A program made the translations under genes and the position numbers. A stretch of 64,000 bases of DNA, taken from assembly GCA_007258455.2 (NCBI GenBank), contig VDFB02000003.1:42535986-42599985 (forward strand). Direction: 5' to 3'. The notes under the pieces are model-generated. The model ran no database searches. It had not been told where the DNA came from and saw only the letters and a list, made by a program, of their open reading frames with translations. Source of the stretch: Sequoia sempervirens (lineage: Eukaryota; Streptophyta; Pinopsida; Cupressales; Cupressaceae). Positions 23,388 to 35,989 of the stretch are shown piece by piece (the stretch's first letter is position 1; each line of letters opens with the position of its first letter).

Positions 23388-24489
23388 AACATCCTGCCTA
23401 AGACTTATTTGGTGGATAAAGTCTAGTTTCAAAAACAAGGCATGTCGTATACATAAGACCAAGGATCTCGATGATGCAACATTCAATATAAGAGTGTTTG
23501 ATAGCTGATGAGGATCATTGGTGTTAATTTGATAGGTACCTATGATTAGGCCATTGATCTATTTGTTAAGCTTGACTCTCTTGTTTGATGATTTGTTGTT
23601 TGTGTCTACTTATAGTGTCAACCTTAGCAATGGATGATTTATTATGAGATGGCGATTGTGATAGATAAAGACCTTGTTATGACAAGCCCTAAGGGACTGA
23701 CCTAATACCTCGGGGGCTCATCGATGATGGCCTTGCCTACGTAAAGCGTAGAGACAGCGTAGTTCGACTGACTCTGACCATGGATGGTTTATTATGGAAG
23801 GATGGATACAAATGGACTAATAACTTATGACGAAAAAATCTAAGGGAATAACCTAAGCCTTGAAGGCTCATCGATGATGGCCTTGCCTATGTGAAATCAT
23901 AGAGGCAACGTAGTTCAACCACTTGGATTGATACAAACTATTTTTTGAATTTTTTTTTTAGATTTTCTAATGTTTTGATTGCTGAACCATGTCTAGGATA
24001 CCTTGTGAGAAGTAAGTGAAGGAATTTCCCCGAGTCAGGTATAGGACCAACTTATTATGGACGAAGGGAATGGGAGAAATTTATTGTAGATAGGTATGGA
24101 AAGCGAATGCCGCTAAACATCAACAATTCTCAGGCCATGAGAAGGATGATTAAGCTTTATTATGAATAAATGGGAAAGGTGGGATTTTGTTATGGAGTGG
24201 AATATGTGCGAGGGATTATGGATGAAAGTGAAAAAATCAGATAAAATGATAGTAGAAAATAGAGCAAAGACTGACTACACATGGCGCCTATTTGCTAGGT
24301 TTTCACCATGATACTTATCCAAAGCGCCACTGAAGTGGTTTTCACTATTGGAAGAATTATTTCTCTTTACTATTTTTTATTTTTTCTATTTTTTTAGTGT
24401 CACTGAGATGCCTGTTTGCCAGGTTTTCATTAGGGTGACATTTTTTTGCTTTTTGTTTTTTGTATTTTTCTTGATTTTTGATAGGATTC
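23388..24489 (-). other. Non-coding, probably 3' non-coding part of a gypsy element
   Basis: No domain is readable. A diverged tandem duplication with a 150-bp period (GGCTCATCGATGATGGCCTTGCCTA at 23715 and 23865) lies at about 23640-23935. Position just downstream (minus-strand sense) of the gypsy integrase suggests 3' UTR or LTR of that element, but termini were not found. Confidence 0.4.
23640..23935. repeat. Diverged tandem duplication, period 150 bp
   Basis: Both copies carry AAGG...CTAAG.G, the GGCTCATCGATGATGGCCTT core, then a TAGAG.CA.CGTAGTTC.AC segment. About 15-20% divergence by eye. Confidence 0.7.
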
Positions 24490-25655
24490 TCTAAAAGCTA
24501 GGTATAGTACTTATGAAGGTGCATGTTAATGATGGGATATGGTAGTGGTTCACCTTCAAGAGTAGCAATTTGATAAGCACCAAACCCATATGTTGCAGTT
24601 ATTATGTAAGGACTCAACCAATTAGGCTCAAACATTTTAGGTTTCTCATGATCCATTTGATTCTTTGTATTTTCTCTCAAGACCAAGTCATCAATGTCAA
24701 AATGTCTAACTCAGACTCTCTTATTGTAGTTGCAATGGAGACGATTCTGATATGCTTGTAAGTGGACCAATGCATTTTGTCTCTTCTTATCTAGTAGCTC
24801 TAGCAAATGCAAATGGGATACACTATACTCTTTATCATCAATGAACTATTGCATAGATACTCTCAGGGATGGTAACTCAACCTCAATGGGTAATTTTCCT
24901 TCAAATCCAAAGACAAGGGAATATGGAGTGGATCCAATGGCAGTATAGATGCTAGTTCGATAGGCCCATAAGGAAGGATTAAGTTGTATATGCCAGTCAT
25001 GACCAACGTCATCAACAACCTTCTTTAGTATTTTCAGGATAGTTTTATTAGACGCCTTAGCTTGACTGTTACCTTGGGGGTAGTATGGAGTAGCAAAGTG
25101 GTGATGGATATGGAATCTCTCACACAGTTCATGAACATCCTAATTCTTGAAATGATGACCATTATCTGTAATGATGGATTGGGGAACATCATATCGACAT
25201 ATGATATGATTGATGATGAACTTGGATATTTGCTTACCGGTGATGCAAGTCATTGGAATGGATTCAATCCATTTTGTGAAGTATTCAATTGCCGTAAGGA
25301 TGAACTTATGACCATTGGTAGAGGTAGGGTGGATCTTTCGCATGAGGTTGAGTCCCCACTGAGAGAATTTTAAGGGTGATGTAATTGGATGAAGCTCCTA
25401 GGTAGGCGTATGCACAAGATCCCCATGTATCTAACATTGTCGATATTTCTTAACAAAGTGATAAGCGTCATGTTCCATAGTAGGCCAATAGTATCTCATT
25501 CGCATGAGATTTTTGGATAGGGTAGGACCAGTAGAGTGAGCTCCACATATACCATCATGTACTTCATGTAAAGTCATTTGTGCTTCCTTTGAATCAAGAC
25601 ATATAAGGAGGGTGCTATCAAGGCTATGGGAGTAAATGGTATAAAAAATGATGAC
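24490..25655 (-). pseudogene. Ty3/gypsy integrase, 3' part of pol
   Basis: On the minus strand, domains appear in order. The zinc-binding segment is at 25431-25742 (LHEVHDGICGAHSTGPTL, then YYWPTMEHD and YRQC). The integrase core is at 25140-25343 (TEYFTKW-like motif, then DVPQSIITDNGHHF). A C-terminal domain is at 24498-24686 (FEPNWLSPYII and GAYQIATLEGE). The pieces lie in separate frames with stops between them, so the gene is dead. It is the downstream half of the pol region whose upstream half resumes near 27.44 kb; a LINE is inserted between. Confidence 0.85.
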
Positions 25656-27443
25656 ATATTTAAAGGCTACCAAATTAATGAAATACAAAAAAGAATCAAG
25701 AAGCTCTTGTGGTTTGATGGTAAGAGTAATAGAAAAAGACATGCTGTTAAATGGGATTAGTGTGCAATAGACAAGGAAATTGGAGGTCTAGGTTTGAAGG
25801 AACTGAGGCTGCAAGGCATTGCTCTAGCCTAAAAATGGATCTCTAGAGAACTTGATAGAGAGGAACCATGGGAGGTCCTTGTAAGACAAAATATCAAGAA
25901 TGTTGTGCCTAAGAAAGCTAAGTCATGGAAACTCCTCCCCTTGTGTGATTTCCTTAGTAATTCCTTTCCTGTATCCCCTAGGGGATCAAATGTATTCAAG
26001 ACCATTTCGGGAGCATGAAAACATGTTAAAAATAATATTAATAATTTCCACTTCACCAAGAATGGTAACAACACTGTCCTAGCTCATAGATTAGTATGGT
26101 GGAACTTAGAGCACAAAGGAAAACTACTTTCCATGCTTCAAGGATGCTCGACAAAAGGATGGACCCAAAAAGGGATTAAATGTTTTGGTGATATCATGAC
26201 AAATGATAGGTTGAAAAGTTGGTAGGAGTTGAGCACTGAATTCAATACTCTCTAAGTAATTGGAGAACATACACTATTCTAAAAGAAGCATGTAAAAACA
26301 TTCACTTCCCAATTGATATTAAAATAGATGAGTTGCAATACTAGGAATTCCAATGGAAAGATGACAACACACTAATGAAATTTAATGCAAAAACAATATA
26401 CAAGGCCTTAATTGAACAAGAAGATATCACATAACATGTGAATAAAATATGGGGCATAAAGCTAAGTAAAGAACAATGGTAAAAATTGTTTAAAAAGAAT
26501 TGGAATCCAGCTTTGGAACAAAAAAAAACATACTTTAGGTGACTACTAATTCTTTAGAGGCTTCCATTCAAAATTAAATCCAATGATATTGACATACACA
26601 ATATATGCAGAGTTCTTGAGTCAATACAACACATTTTCTTTGATTACTTATATGCTAATGAAATCAAGAAAACATTTTGTGATAGACAAAACATTTAGAG
26701 GAATAATCATGATCCCATTTCTGGAAAAATTCTCTTTGAAATTGATAACAAAATGAATACCGATCTATCTCTATTTTGGATATGTGTTTCCATTGAAATT
26801 ATTTGGTCCATTTGGAAAGCTAGAAATGAGGAAAAGTATAAAGGGAATAGAAGGTTGCTTATTGAGTTTGCTAAAAGACTCATAATTCACAATGTTGCTA
26901 TGCAGGTTTTCATCACCATTGAAATTTCTAAGGACAAAATTTGGAAATTCCTTGAAAAAGGCACAACTAATATCAACATCCAAGAGGCTAGATATGGACA
27001 CACTTGGCAAGAGAGTCATCCCAAGGTTGAAGTTTTCTTAAATTCTCTTCATGAGTTTCAGAAGGAGCTTAAAGATGAAGCAACCAAGCATAGGAAGGAG
27101 CCAAAAAAAAAGTCTATAGAAGATGACAGAGCTATGGATGAACATGTGGCAACAAAAATCCTGGTAGGGTGGAGGAAAAAAAAGTGACTGGCATGAAGGG
27201 AAATATACAATCTGGTTTTTCTAAATACCTTATGATGTATAGTTTGGTATATGTAACTCAATATGTATGTAAACCAATATATATGTAACTTAGTATACAT
27301 GTAAATATGCACACATGACTAGGGGAAATTTGTTGACAGGTGCTCTGATATGTTGATAGATGCTTTGATATTTCATTGCATATTATGCTCTGATATGTAA
27401 GAAAATGTAATGGAGATGTAATTTTGCTGACTGCACTATACTT
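25655..27443 (+). mobile_element. 5'-truncated L1-type LINE inserted in gypsy pol
   Basis: A plus-strand reading starts around RIKKLLWFDGK, followed by AVKWD and EIGGLGLKELRLQGIAL. This is the conserved region at the end of plant L1 reverse transcriptase (FLW-G...W...GGLG...N-x-A-L), with stops interspersed. A further stretch (VLAHRLVWWNLEHKGKLL) and the open frame 26753-27187, whose FWICVSIEIIWSIWKARNE resembles the terminal LINE segment, continue the 3' part. It ends in non-coding DNA with an A-rich end near 27443 (AATACAAAAAA). Gypsy sequence flanks both sides on the opposite strand. The 5' truncation is typical of L1. Both boundaries are approximate. Confidence 0.75.
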
Positions 27444-27970
27444 AATACAAAAAAGGTCTTACATTGGCTAGAGGAAAAGTCAAGAGGGATAATTTGGTCA
27501 TGTAGGTAATCATAAAAGTATTTATACCAAGGAGAATCAACACCAACAAGTTCACACACAAGCTCAGAATCGAGGACATCGAATGTGGGGATCAACTGTT
27601 GTTCCACTAAGAACTCATATTGCGATACATTATTAGGTATATCCAAGAGAGATCCTATGGTGGCCATTATGTTGATTACTTTGTTTTGAATTCTTGGAAT
27701 CTACTCGAAGATGATGACATCAAAATACTACTTGAAACTATCAACCATTCTCTTGTAGGGTGTGAGCTCTTCATCCTTTGTATCATAATCATCATTGACT
27801 TGACAAATAACTAATTGTGAATCACCATAGACCTATAGGTTCTTAATTTTCCATTTGATAGCCATTCAAAGTCCCGTTAGCAATGCTTCATATTCAGCCA
27901 TATTGTTGGTACAATGGAATGCTATTATGTATGACTTAGGTATTGAATCCCCTTGAGGTGATGTACGACA
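27444..27970 (-). pseudogene. Ty3/gypsy RNase H to integrase linker, upstream half of split pol
   Basis: On the minus strand, RNase H core sequence (about 27840-27965, the same family as 11877-12005) is followed by a piece at 27383-27667. That piece reads MATIGSLLDIPNNVSQYEFL, then a segment containing VCELVGVDSPWYKYFYDYLH. Such sequence joins RNase H to the integrase zinc domain in plant gypsy pol. The sequence stops at the LINE and resumes beyond it at about 25655. Frames are shifted and stops present. The upstream end near 27970 is abrupt; no reverse transcriptase follows. Confidence 0.75.
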
Positions 27971-29519
27971 CATCTGACTGTTATCTTGCAAAAAATCAAA
28001 ATTCTTTAATCATTGCTATTTTAGATCATTTTATTGGCTGCTAGTTATTATTCTAACATTCTAACACTCTGCTTACATCATTTCCATTATCAGATTTGTT
28101 GTCTTTTGTTAGATATTTGTGTTTTTGCAGCTACAAGCTTTGTGCCACAATCATGCCCTAATATGCCACAATTGTGCCCTAATATGCCACAATTGTTGAT
28201 TCCTGCATTGTAGTCACCATTCCCTTCTCTATAGTCGACATTCCATATGCCACATTTACTGAGTCCTATGATGCATTACAACACCACATCTGAGCCTCTG
28301 TGCACCACATTTGACTATCATAGTAAAAAGAGAGTACAAATTCTAGATTTTCATTTTCTTCTTTTTACATTCATTAGGGTAGAGGTTTCTTGGTTACTGG
28401 TTTCAGATTTCTAGCTTGTGGAAATGGTTGGGAGAAGACCTTTTGATCTAAACTACTAATCAAATTTTTTGCAGGGTTCCATTGTGTGTTTGTGATTTCT
28501 AAATTAGGAACATTTGGAATTGGTGCTTATAAAGAACAAGTGTCTTCTATGTTTTGTGCATTTGCACACAGGCGTTATTACTAAAGGCGTGTTTAGCTAA
28601 AATATCATCTCCCCTTGTGCTATGTGTGATTCTTGGGTGATGAGAAATAATGGCACAACATAGTCTTAAGTATCCTCTCCCCTTACGCTACATGCAATTC
28701 TTGGGTGATGAGAAAGAACATTGCACAAGTCTTCCATTTTTCTTTTTGAGTAGGGTGGGCATGCTAGTGGAGTTACACCCTTGGGAACAACCCCCAACAT
28801 ATATACCTCTAGTTATTTACCACATCCAATTCTTGGTTGAGGTGGTAAGGTTCCTTGTTTGGATTTCATCCTTTTAAGGAAAGAGGTGTTAAGGTGGTAC
28901 ATGACCTAGGCATACTCTAGCTTCACCCACTCCTTTTTCTCAGATTTAACATCACTCAAAAGAGTGAGGTAAGCCCACTTTAGTAGATAACCCTATTACT
29001 ACTAGCTAGTTTGTGCTTTCTTAAATTATTTTTGATCCAAGGACTAGCGAGTTTTGTGGAAGAAAACTTGCAAAAATACTTACTTATCAAGAAGTCAAAG
29101 AGTCAAAAATAGCCAAATCTATCTTCTGAGTGTTTGTTGTGTTTTATGATCAAATCTTGAAATTTCCAAAAATGGAAAACCATTTAGAAGACATCATTTT
29201 GAGTCCAAAAACTAGAATACCACAACTATTACACAAAACATCACAATCATCAAAACAAAACACCACAATTGTTAGTTAAAATGCCACATCTATTAGAAAC
29301 CCTAAAAATCCAAAAACTTGCATTTTCCTATACATCACAATTGATAGATCTTGTACCACAATTGATTTGTCTTGCACCACATCTGTGGCATTGTGCACCA
29401 CATATGTTAGTTTTAAATTTTTTGGGGAAATACTGGTGCATCCAGTTTCTAATTTCATGTCCAACAATGACTATACCATCATACCTGAAACTTGTTTAGT
29501 CTAGTAAGTCCATTGATAA
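27971..29519 (+). other. Non-coding DNA, possible gypsy LTR and leader
   Basis: No domain can be read. Short ATGCCACAATTGTGCCCTAAT-like repeats occur at 28150-28200, and CACCACAT-type words around 29200-29410. Since a plus-strand gypsy gag starts at 30515, this is plausibly its LTR or leader, but I could not place LTR ends or a primer site. Confidence 0.35.
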
Positions 29520-29935
29520 AATTTTATCATTTTCCTTAGTTTTATCTTGCATATCCTTGATTGCATTTTCCATCTTAGCTTTTCCATCCATTTCCATATC
29601 ATTTTCCTTAGTTTCATCTTGCATATCCGAGCTTGCATTTGCCATCTTAGATTGTCCATCCATTATCATATCATTTTCTTTAGTTTTATCTTGCATATTC
29701 TAGATTGTATTTGTCATCTTAGCTTGTCCATCCATTATCATATCATTTTCCTTAGTTTCATCTTGAATATCCTAGCTTGCATTTGCCATCTTAGTTTGTG
29801 CATCCATTATCATATCATTTTTCTTAGTTTTATCTTGCATATCCTAGATTGCATTTGTCATCTTAGCTTTTCCATCCATTGTCATATCATTATACTTAGT
29901 TTCATCTTGCATATCCTACCTTGCATTTGTCATCT
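29520..29935. repeat. 72-bp minisatellite, about six copies
   Basis: Copies end the phrase ATCTTG(C/A) at 29550, 29622, 29694, 29766, 29838 and 29910, an exact 72-bp period. Each contains CATCTTAG, CCATCCATT and CATATCATT. Because 72 is a multiple of three, long frames stay open. The minus strand encodes a hydrophilic 24-residue repeat (MQDKTKENDMIMDGQ...) with TAG codons in some copies; the plus strand encodes a hydrophobic one. Confidence 0.92.
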
Positions 29936-30514
29936 TTGAGTCTTGAGATTATGAGGCTTGTCAAATCATTGATAAGACCATAGTCACATATTTGAGTGTC
30001 TTGACCTTATCATATTTCATTTATCTTATCCTTAGGTTGGGATTATAACTCATGTCTAGTCTAAGTTCATCCTTTTATCCAATCATCATCATCATCTTGA
30101 TTCTTATCCTCTTGAGGCCTTGGAAATTAGATTTGTTACCTTGGTTTATCATAGTTTTCCTAGCATCCCCTTTTTAAGATTCAAAGTTGCATACCCAACA
30201 TCCTTAAGCATATGGCATACCTTCATTATCACCTTACATACCTTGTATAGTCATACATTCATTATCATCTTACATACCAACCTTGCTCATAGTTGCATTA
30301 CCATCTTGCATTCTTACATCCAAAAACCCCAAAAACATAGCATAGTGACTTTACCATCTTGTATCCTTATCACCAAAAAAAATCCAAAAAATAGTATAGT
30401 GTCATTATCATCTTGCATCTTCATCCTTAATTGCATTCATTCCAAAAGTCTCAAAATCCACAAGTCACAAGTCTTATATGGTCTTTACTAGGTCACAAAG
30501 GAAACAAAAAAGAC
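29936..30514 (+). other. Leader upstream of gypsy gag, nothing coding
   Basis: The stretch is rich in CATTATCATCTTACAT-like words that resemble worn fragments of the 72-bp unit. No gene is supported. Confidence 0.4.
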
Positions 30515-31776
30515 ATGGACTCCTCATATGATCCCAATTTTAATTCAACTAGCACCATGAACTTTGGGTCGTCTTCAAACCAACCTCAAACATCACAAGG
30601 TGAAATTCCAAATCCATTTTCCAATATTACATTTAATGAGGTTAACCAAGGTCTAACCCTCGAAGAGATCGAACAAGCTTCCCAAGATCCTAGGATAGTA
30701 AGTATCATAGAGGAGCTTGTCAATGCGGATCCTAATAGGTACTTCCTTGCACTTGCCAAGAAGGGTGCCAAGATCTGCTTTGATTTTGACACTTCCATAA
30801 TTGTAGAGGGAACAACACAAACACAATCTCAAGGTCAAAGTCAAAACACATTTTCACAAGGTCAATCCTCCTCACAACAAATGCACACTAGCTTGCCTCT
30901 AGAGGGAACTACACAATGTGACAACTATACACATTCCCCCTACACCAACATTTGGGACCAAAAGAACACATGTAACATCTCAAGTACCAAGTCCCATATT
31001 TGTCAATCCATTTGGTTCATCCTCTAGTGCCAACACAAAACAAACCAAAATCCAAAATCTCCATTTGCAAATCCATTTTCCTCAACATACACTCAAAACA
31101 TCACACCATCAACCAACACAAACACAAACCAAAATCCAAATCCCCCAAGTAAGACAAGAAGGATTCACATTGCTACACCAAGAGTGCAAACCCAAACAAC
31201 CAACATCGCACCAAGAACAAACATGTCTTTTGGGTCAACTCTAAACACCAACCAACCTCCATCACAACAACATGGCAATGCGCGCGAACCCCAACTTCAC
31301 ACAACAATTCCAACAAACAAACCAAACCCCACCACAACACAATACCAATACCAATACCAAAACCATGTTTACATCCCACTACCAACAAGGAAACCAAAAT
31401 TCTTCTCAACAAAACATCAACACAAATCCAACATTTACATCTAACTTCCAAAACCAAAACCCATTTTCATCCTACAACCATCCAAACACATTTGAGACCA
31501 ACAACAACCCTCTCATGCAAAGTCAACCAAACATACCACCATCACCCATGGATGTACTTTGATGCAACAAATGCAAGCAATGCAACAACAAATGTCAAAC
31601 ATGCAAGTGAGTGGGACAAAGAAAACATACTTCATGGAAGAACTATGTCCTTATCCTTTTGATCGAAGCATATACATGCCACCTTTCCCTCCACACTTCA
31701 TTGTTCCAAACTTAAACAAATACAAGGGAAATGGAGATCCAGTAGAACATGTGATTGAATTCAATACCGCATGCAT
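30515..31776 (+). pseudogene. Ty3/gypsy gag, N-terminal part
   Basis: The frame begins at ATG 30515 (MDSSYDPNFNSTS) and includes LTLEEIEQASQDPRI and LVNADPNRYFLALAKKGAKI. It then becomes Gln/Asn/Thr-rich and needs about four frame changes between 30930 and 31560. It recovers as MEELCPYPFDRSIYMPPFPP, then IVPNLNKYKGNGDPVEHV and EFNTAC, the hallmark start of the gag core of this plant gypsy group. Sequence stops at 31776, exactly at an insertion, and resumes at 35990. The low-complexity tract is where indels have accumulated. Confidence 0.8.
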
Positions 31777-33795
31777 TGTAGTGCCCCTCCGTGATTCACC
31801 CTGTCAGTGTTGTTCATATGGTTGATTGGTGTTTAGTCTATTTGATTTAAATTGGGTTGATTTGTGCTTTGATAGTTTATTATATTAAAATAAAGTTTTT
31901 TGTAGTTAAAAATGTATTTTGATAATTGAAATAAATGTTTTGATACATTTGTGGTTTTGATAAATTAAAATTATGATTAATAAAGAAATATAAAATAAAT
32001 ACATTAATTAAAGTATGGTGCAAATATTTACCTATACAAAAAAAAAAGTATGGTGAAAATAGTATTAAGAGGTAAAGATAAAATTAATAAATAAAATATT
32101 ATTGATGCCTTAATTGGTTTAGGTAAGTTAAAATTAATAAATTAAATATTTTAAAAGTGGATTTATTGTGTGCAATTAAATAAATATATTTTATCAATAA
32201 ACATTATGAGGAGTGGAGGAAAATAGTAGTGGGAAAATAAAATAAAATAAAATAATTAATGAAACTAAAGAAATGTTGCATGCAAGCAACGAATTGTGGA
32301 GTGGAGAATAAATTAGTTAAATTGCTAAAAGAAATGGGGCTTTTGGGGATTTTTCTCGAAAAACTAATTCTTGTTTCTTCTTTCTGTGAATGTTTTCTTG
32401 TTTTGGGAGGTCTTCTTCTAGTTTATTATTTTCTTGGAGATTACGAATTGGGTTATGCGGAGATTGTTGGAATTTTGAAGTGTGTGTTGGAGCTGCAAGC
32501 TGGAATTAAGGAGCTCGACATCATTCCTCAACTCAACCAATTGATTTAAACCAGGTTTTGTTCCTTGTGAATTCTTTCTCCATTTCTAAACAACAGCTTG
32601 AATGCTTCTACTATCTTGAAATAAAATATTTCTTAGTTTATTTAGTTTCTAAATTGAAAACAAGTAGTAATGGAATCTTCTGTAAATTTATTAAATAAAT
32701 CACTTGTGCTTGCTTTGTGTTCAATGCATTCGATGTGTTAATTACCCCCACTTGCTAAATGCAATTGTTTGAAGATCTTTTAGCTCTCCCAATAAATACA
32801 TTCTGTATGAACCTGTAGTTTCGTGTATCCACAGGAAAATATTCTGTTGGGAAATTTCATAAATCTTCTCAAAATTTAGTTTGCGCACCTGTGTCATGTT
32901 GGTATTGTTTCCTTCCTTTTTGACAGCCTTATAAGGCGTTCTTGTTCTTCTATCGATGCCTCTCTATAGTCTATATTCTTTATATCTGAGGCTCTATCAA
33001 TGCTTTTGAATGCATATTCCTTCCTACAACATACAAAATGCATTCCCTATTCTTTTTTTTTCACTCACTTTAGGCTCTCATCTTTGGGAATATCGACTAT
33101 TAATTATGCTATGGCTGTATTTATTGTGTTTATTGTGTGATTTATAAACAGTACAAGAGAGAATCAAAACCTTGCATGACGTAATCTTGGTGCTGGCTAA
33201 GTTGCATGAATCACTTAAGTGAAAGCAAGCTGATGTATAACTGTTTCCTAGGCATTCGTTAACTTATTGTCTTACCCAAAGCTAAATAAAAACCTTCACC
33301 GCCACTACTGTATTGTAGTTTGCTCCATTTGGTGGAAGTGTATACTTGTAATATTAGCCGACCCTTGTATGATTCGAATCTATATATATATTTACCTCCA
33401 GTAACAATCGATGCCTTGTACTATAGCATCTTTGGTGTGCGATTTTGTGTGTATGATATTGCATAATGCCTTCGATAAACCGTGTGCTCTGCATTGTAGT
33501 TTCGCTATGCACGACTCTGTGTGAGCCGATAGGTAGGAAATTACTGTTTGTTTCATCTTTACATTACACACACACATACACACATATATATGCATATATA
33601 TATATGTATCTATGTACGTCTATATGAGTATATAAATATTGTTTCATTAAATAGGAAATATGGTATTTCCAAATAGTAGTTAGACATGGCATTTACATAT
33701 ATAAATATATGTATATATATAAATATATGTATATATATAAATACATGTATATATATATAAATATATAAGCATATACTGAATTACGAGTATGTGTT

Positions 33796-33849
<54 letters not shown>

Positions 33850-35989
33850 CATACATGTATTGGTACATATGTGTATGCATTATTTCACTTTTGGTTTGAA
33901 TAAAAGTATATATATATACAATCATATATATACATACATATATAGATATATATAAATTTGTATGTTTAAAATATGTAATCTGCATTCATTTAGAAAAGGA
34001 GTTGATAGTAAGAATTTGAAATGACATTTGATTATGATATATAGGTATATATATATATAGAGAGAGAATTATATGGTTAGAATTTGTATTCAAATAGTTG
34101 GGATATTTATATATGTAAAATTAGAAAACATATTTCTGCCCTTTCAAGAATGAAAGACTGTATTAGACAACGAATTTGGATAGTAATGTATAGTGGAAAT
34201 TATGGAATCTAATAAAGAAAGAAAGACTCTCTATGTATATAAAAGATTTACTTTGTTGATTAGTATTAATTAATTCAACACTCTTATCAAATGTGAATAG
34301 GTAGTTCCATACCTTCTTTAAATAAGTAATCTAAGTAGACATTAGGGTTCAAGTTTATATTTTGTATCCATTGATTGAAAAGATAGTTTATTTATGTATT
34401 AAAATGTATGTTTTTAGCTTATTATATTTAGATCTGTACAAATGTATCATCTAGTAATATCCTCATTGTCTTGGTTAATTGGTTGTTTTTGACTTGCTTA
34501 AGTGGTTGTATCACTTGATCTTTTGCTCGCATTGTATATGTGTTGATTGATGAAATTTAGGTGCTTTTGGGTTATTGATTAAATTGAAGTCCTTTGTGTA
34601 ATGTGGTTATTGGAAGTCTTCCAGAGGCTAGGGGAAATTTTCTACTTGATGGATTCTATAATTATTCTTTTTGAGATGGTTGTTTATGTATTAAATGAGT
34701 TCACGAGGGTCGTTAGCCTTGCACGGTATATTCACCACTTTATTTGGTATTTGTGTGCGGGATGGTTTAAGCCTCGCCTTTTGTATGAGGTTTTGTGATT
34801 GTGCGAGTTGGCTTTTCCCTGTTGATTTTATTGGGTTTCCTAGTTACTAGTAGGGGGAGTGGCTCTCAATGGGGGCCAACGCACAAAGTGGCACTAGGGT
34901 AACCCATGTGGGAGTTTCTTAACTCGGTGATAACTTAAAATGAATTAGGGGGTTGGGTAGTTTTCACATTAATCAAGATAATGCCTCACTTAGGGCTCAA
35001 GTGCTCGTTTAGGCTTGGGATGAGTGGGAAGGCCTGGAATGGCAAAGATCAACTGCCTTGTCCTCTTGAAAGGTATGTTGATCCTACATGAGTTTGTATG
35101 GGGGTCGGTGATTCGGTAGAGGCTGCTAGGGTAGCTCAGGATGGGGGCTGGTAGCCTAGGAAGATACACTAGGGTAACCCATAGCAAACTATGTGATGAC
35201 ACTCCTCCCTCATGCAACCTAGCACTCCCTAGTTTTGTGTTCCCCTTGTTGCTTGCGTGCCTTTGGAAGCGGTGTCACTGTTATGTGATGTTTTGTGTAC
35301 CTTGTATGTTGGAGTCTTGTTAGTCCTTGTCTGTGTGACTGCTTGTGTAGTGGGTTCTTATTGTCATCTCCTAACATGGGGGGTGGACCTTAGGGTTCCA
35401 CATGGTCAGGTGGAACGTGTTATGCACTCCATTGGGTTTCCCTTATTTTTGATCATTCATGTGGCAATTACTCTTGGTGTTGTGGACTCTTGCATAGTTC
35501 CAAGCTTGAGTGGACTACCTTACTTGAAATTGTAATGAATTGTAATCAGTTGTATCATACATTATATTTTGATGTACTCTCCTCACTTGTATACGAGGAA
35601 ACATTGTTGTACAAGTTAAAGTGATGTATCTGACTTGAAGAATTCTCTCTCTTGTAATGAAAAAGTAAATGATGTTTATTGCATATGTTAGTTAATTGAA
35701 TTGATTTGGATGTTGTTATATTGATGGCTTGTTATGGATATCACATATTGATGGAATATTTAATGTACTCTTCATTGTTGGACAAATCATGTTTAATGGA
35801 TTAATTCTTGTTAGCTTAGTTATTGGATAGATAGTAGCGTTGTCATGGAACCTTGGAGGACTTAGTTTTAGCTTGCATGCTAGCTTATATTCTGCAATCT
35901 TTAGTATGTTGCACTTTTTTAAAAAAAATTGTTCCATTTTTATGTGTTGTTGCATGTTGTCCTCTAAGGTTTTGTGGTGGGACGTTACA
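31777..35989 (+). mobile_element. 4213-bp TG...CA insertion, probable long solo LTR
   Basis: The insertion begins TGTAGTGCCCC and ends GGGACGTTACA, imperfect inverted termini like those of Del/Tekay chromovirus LTRs (TGTAAC-type ends). It is flanked by a perfect 5-bp duplication TGCAT at 31772-31776 and 35990-35994. The gag frame on both sides joins in phase if one TGCAT is removed. Inside I see no gag or pol domain, no clear second LTR start, and a run of microsatellites, so a solo LTR is the simplest reading. A non-autonomous element with short or worn LTRs remains possible. Confidence 0.75.
33690..33850. repeat. Microsatellite cluster (ATATAAATATATGT)n and (GT)n
   Basis: Several copies of TATATATAAATATATGTA at 33690-33770 are followed by an almost pure GT run at about 33799-33848. 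Further TA-rich tracts lie at 33590-33610 and 33905-33955. All lie inside the probable solo LTR. Confidence 0.95.

Noticed and set aside
29520..29935. CRISPR-like regular repeat spacing
   Set aside because: Units are contiguous and diverged with no unique spacers, and the window is plant nuclear DNA.
29547..29939. 130-codon plus-strand frame of hydrophobic His/Ile/Leu repeats
   Set aside because: It is the translation of the 72-bp minisatellite; the opposite strand gives an equally regular peptide.
33680..33985. Minus-strand frame of Thr-His and Tyr-Ile repeats
   Set aside because: It is the translation of GT and TA microsatellites.
35116..35535. Plus-strand frames with Cys/Leu/Val-rich peptides
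   Set aside because: They lie inside the long solo-LTR-like insertion, overlap each other and match nothing recognised.
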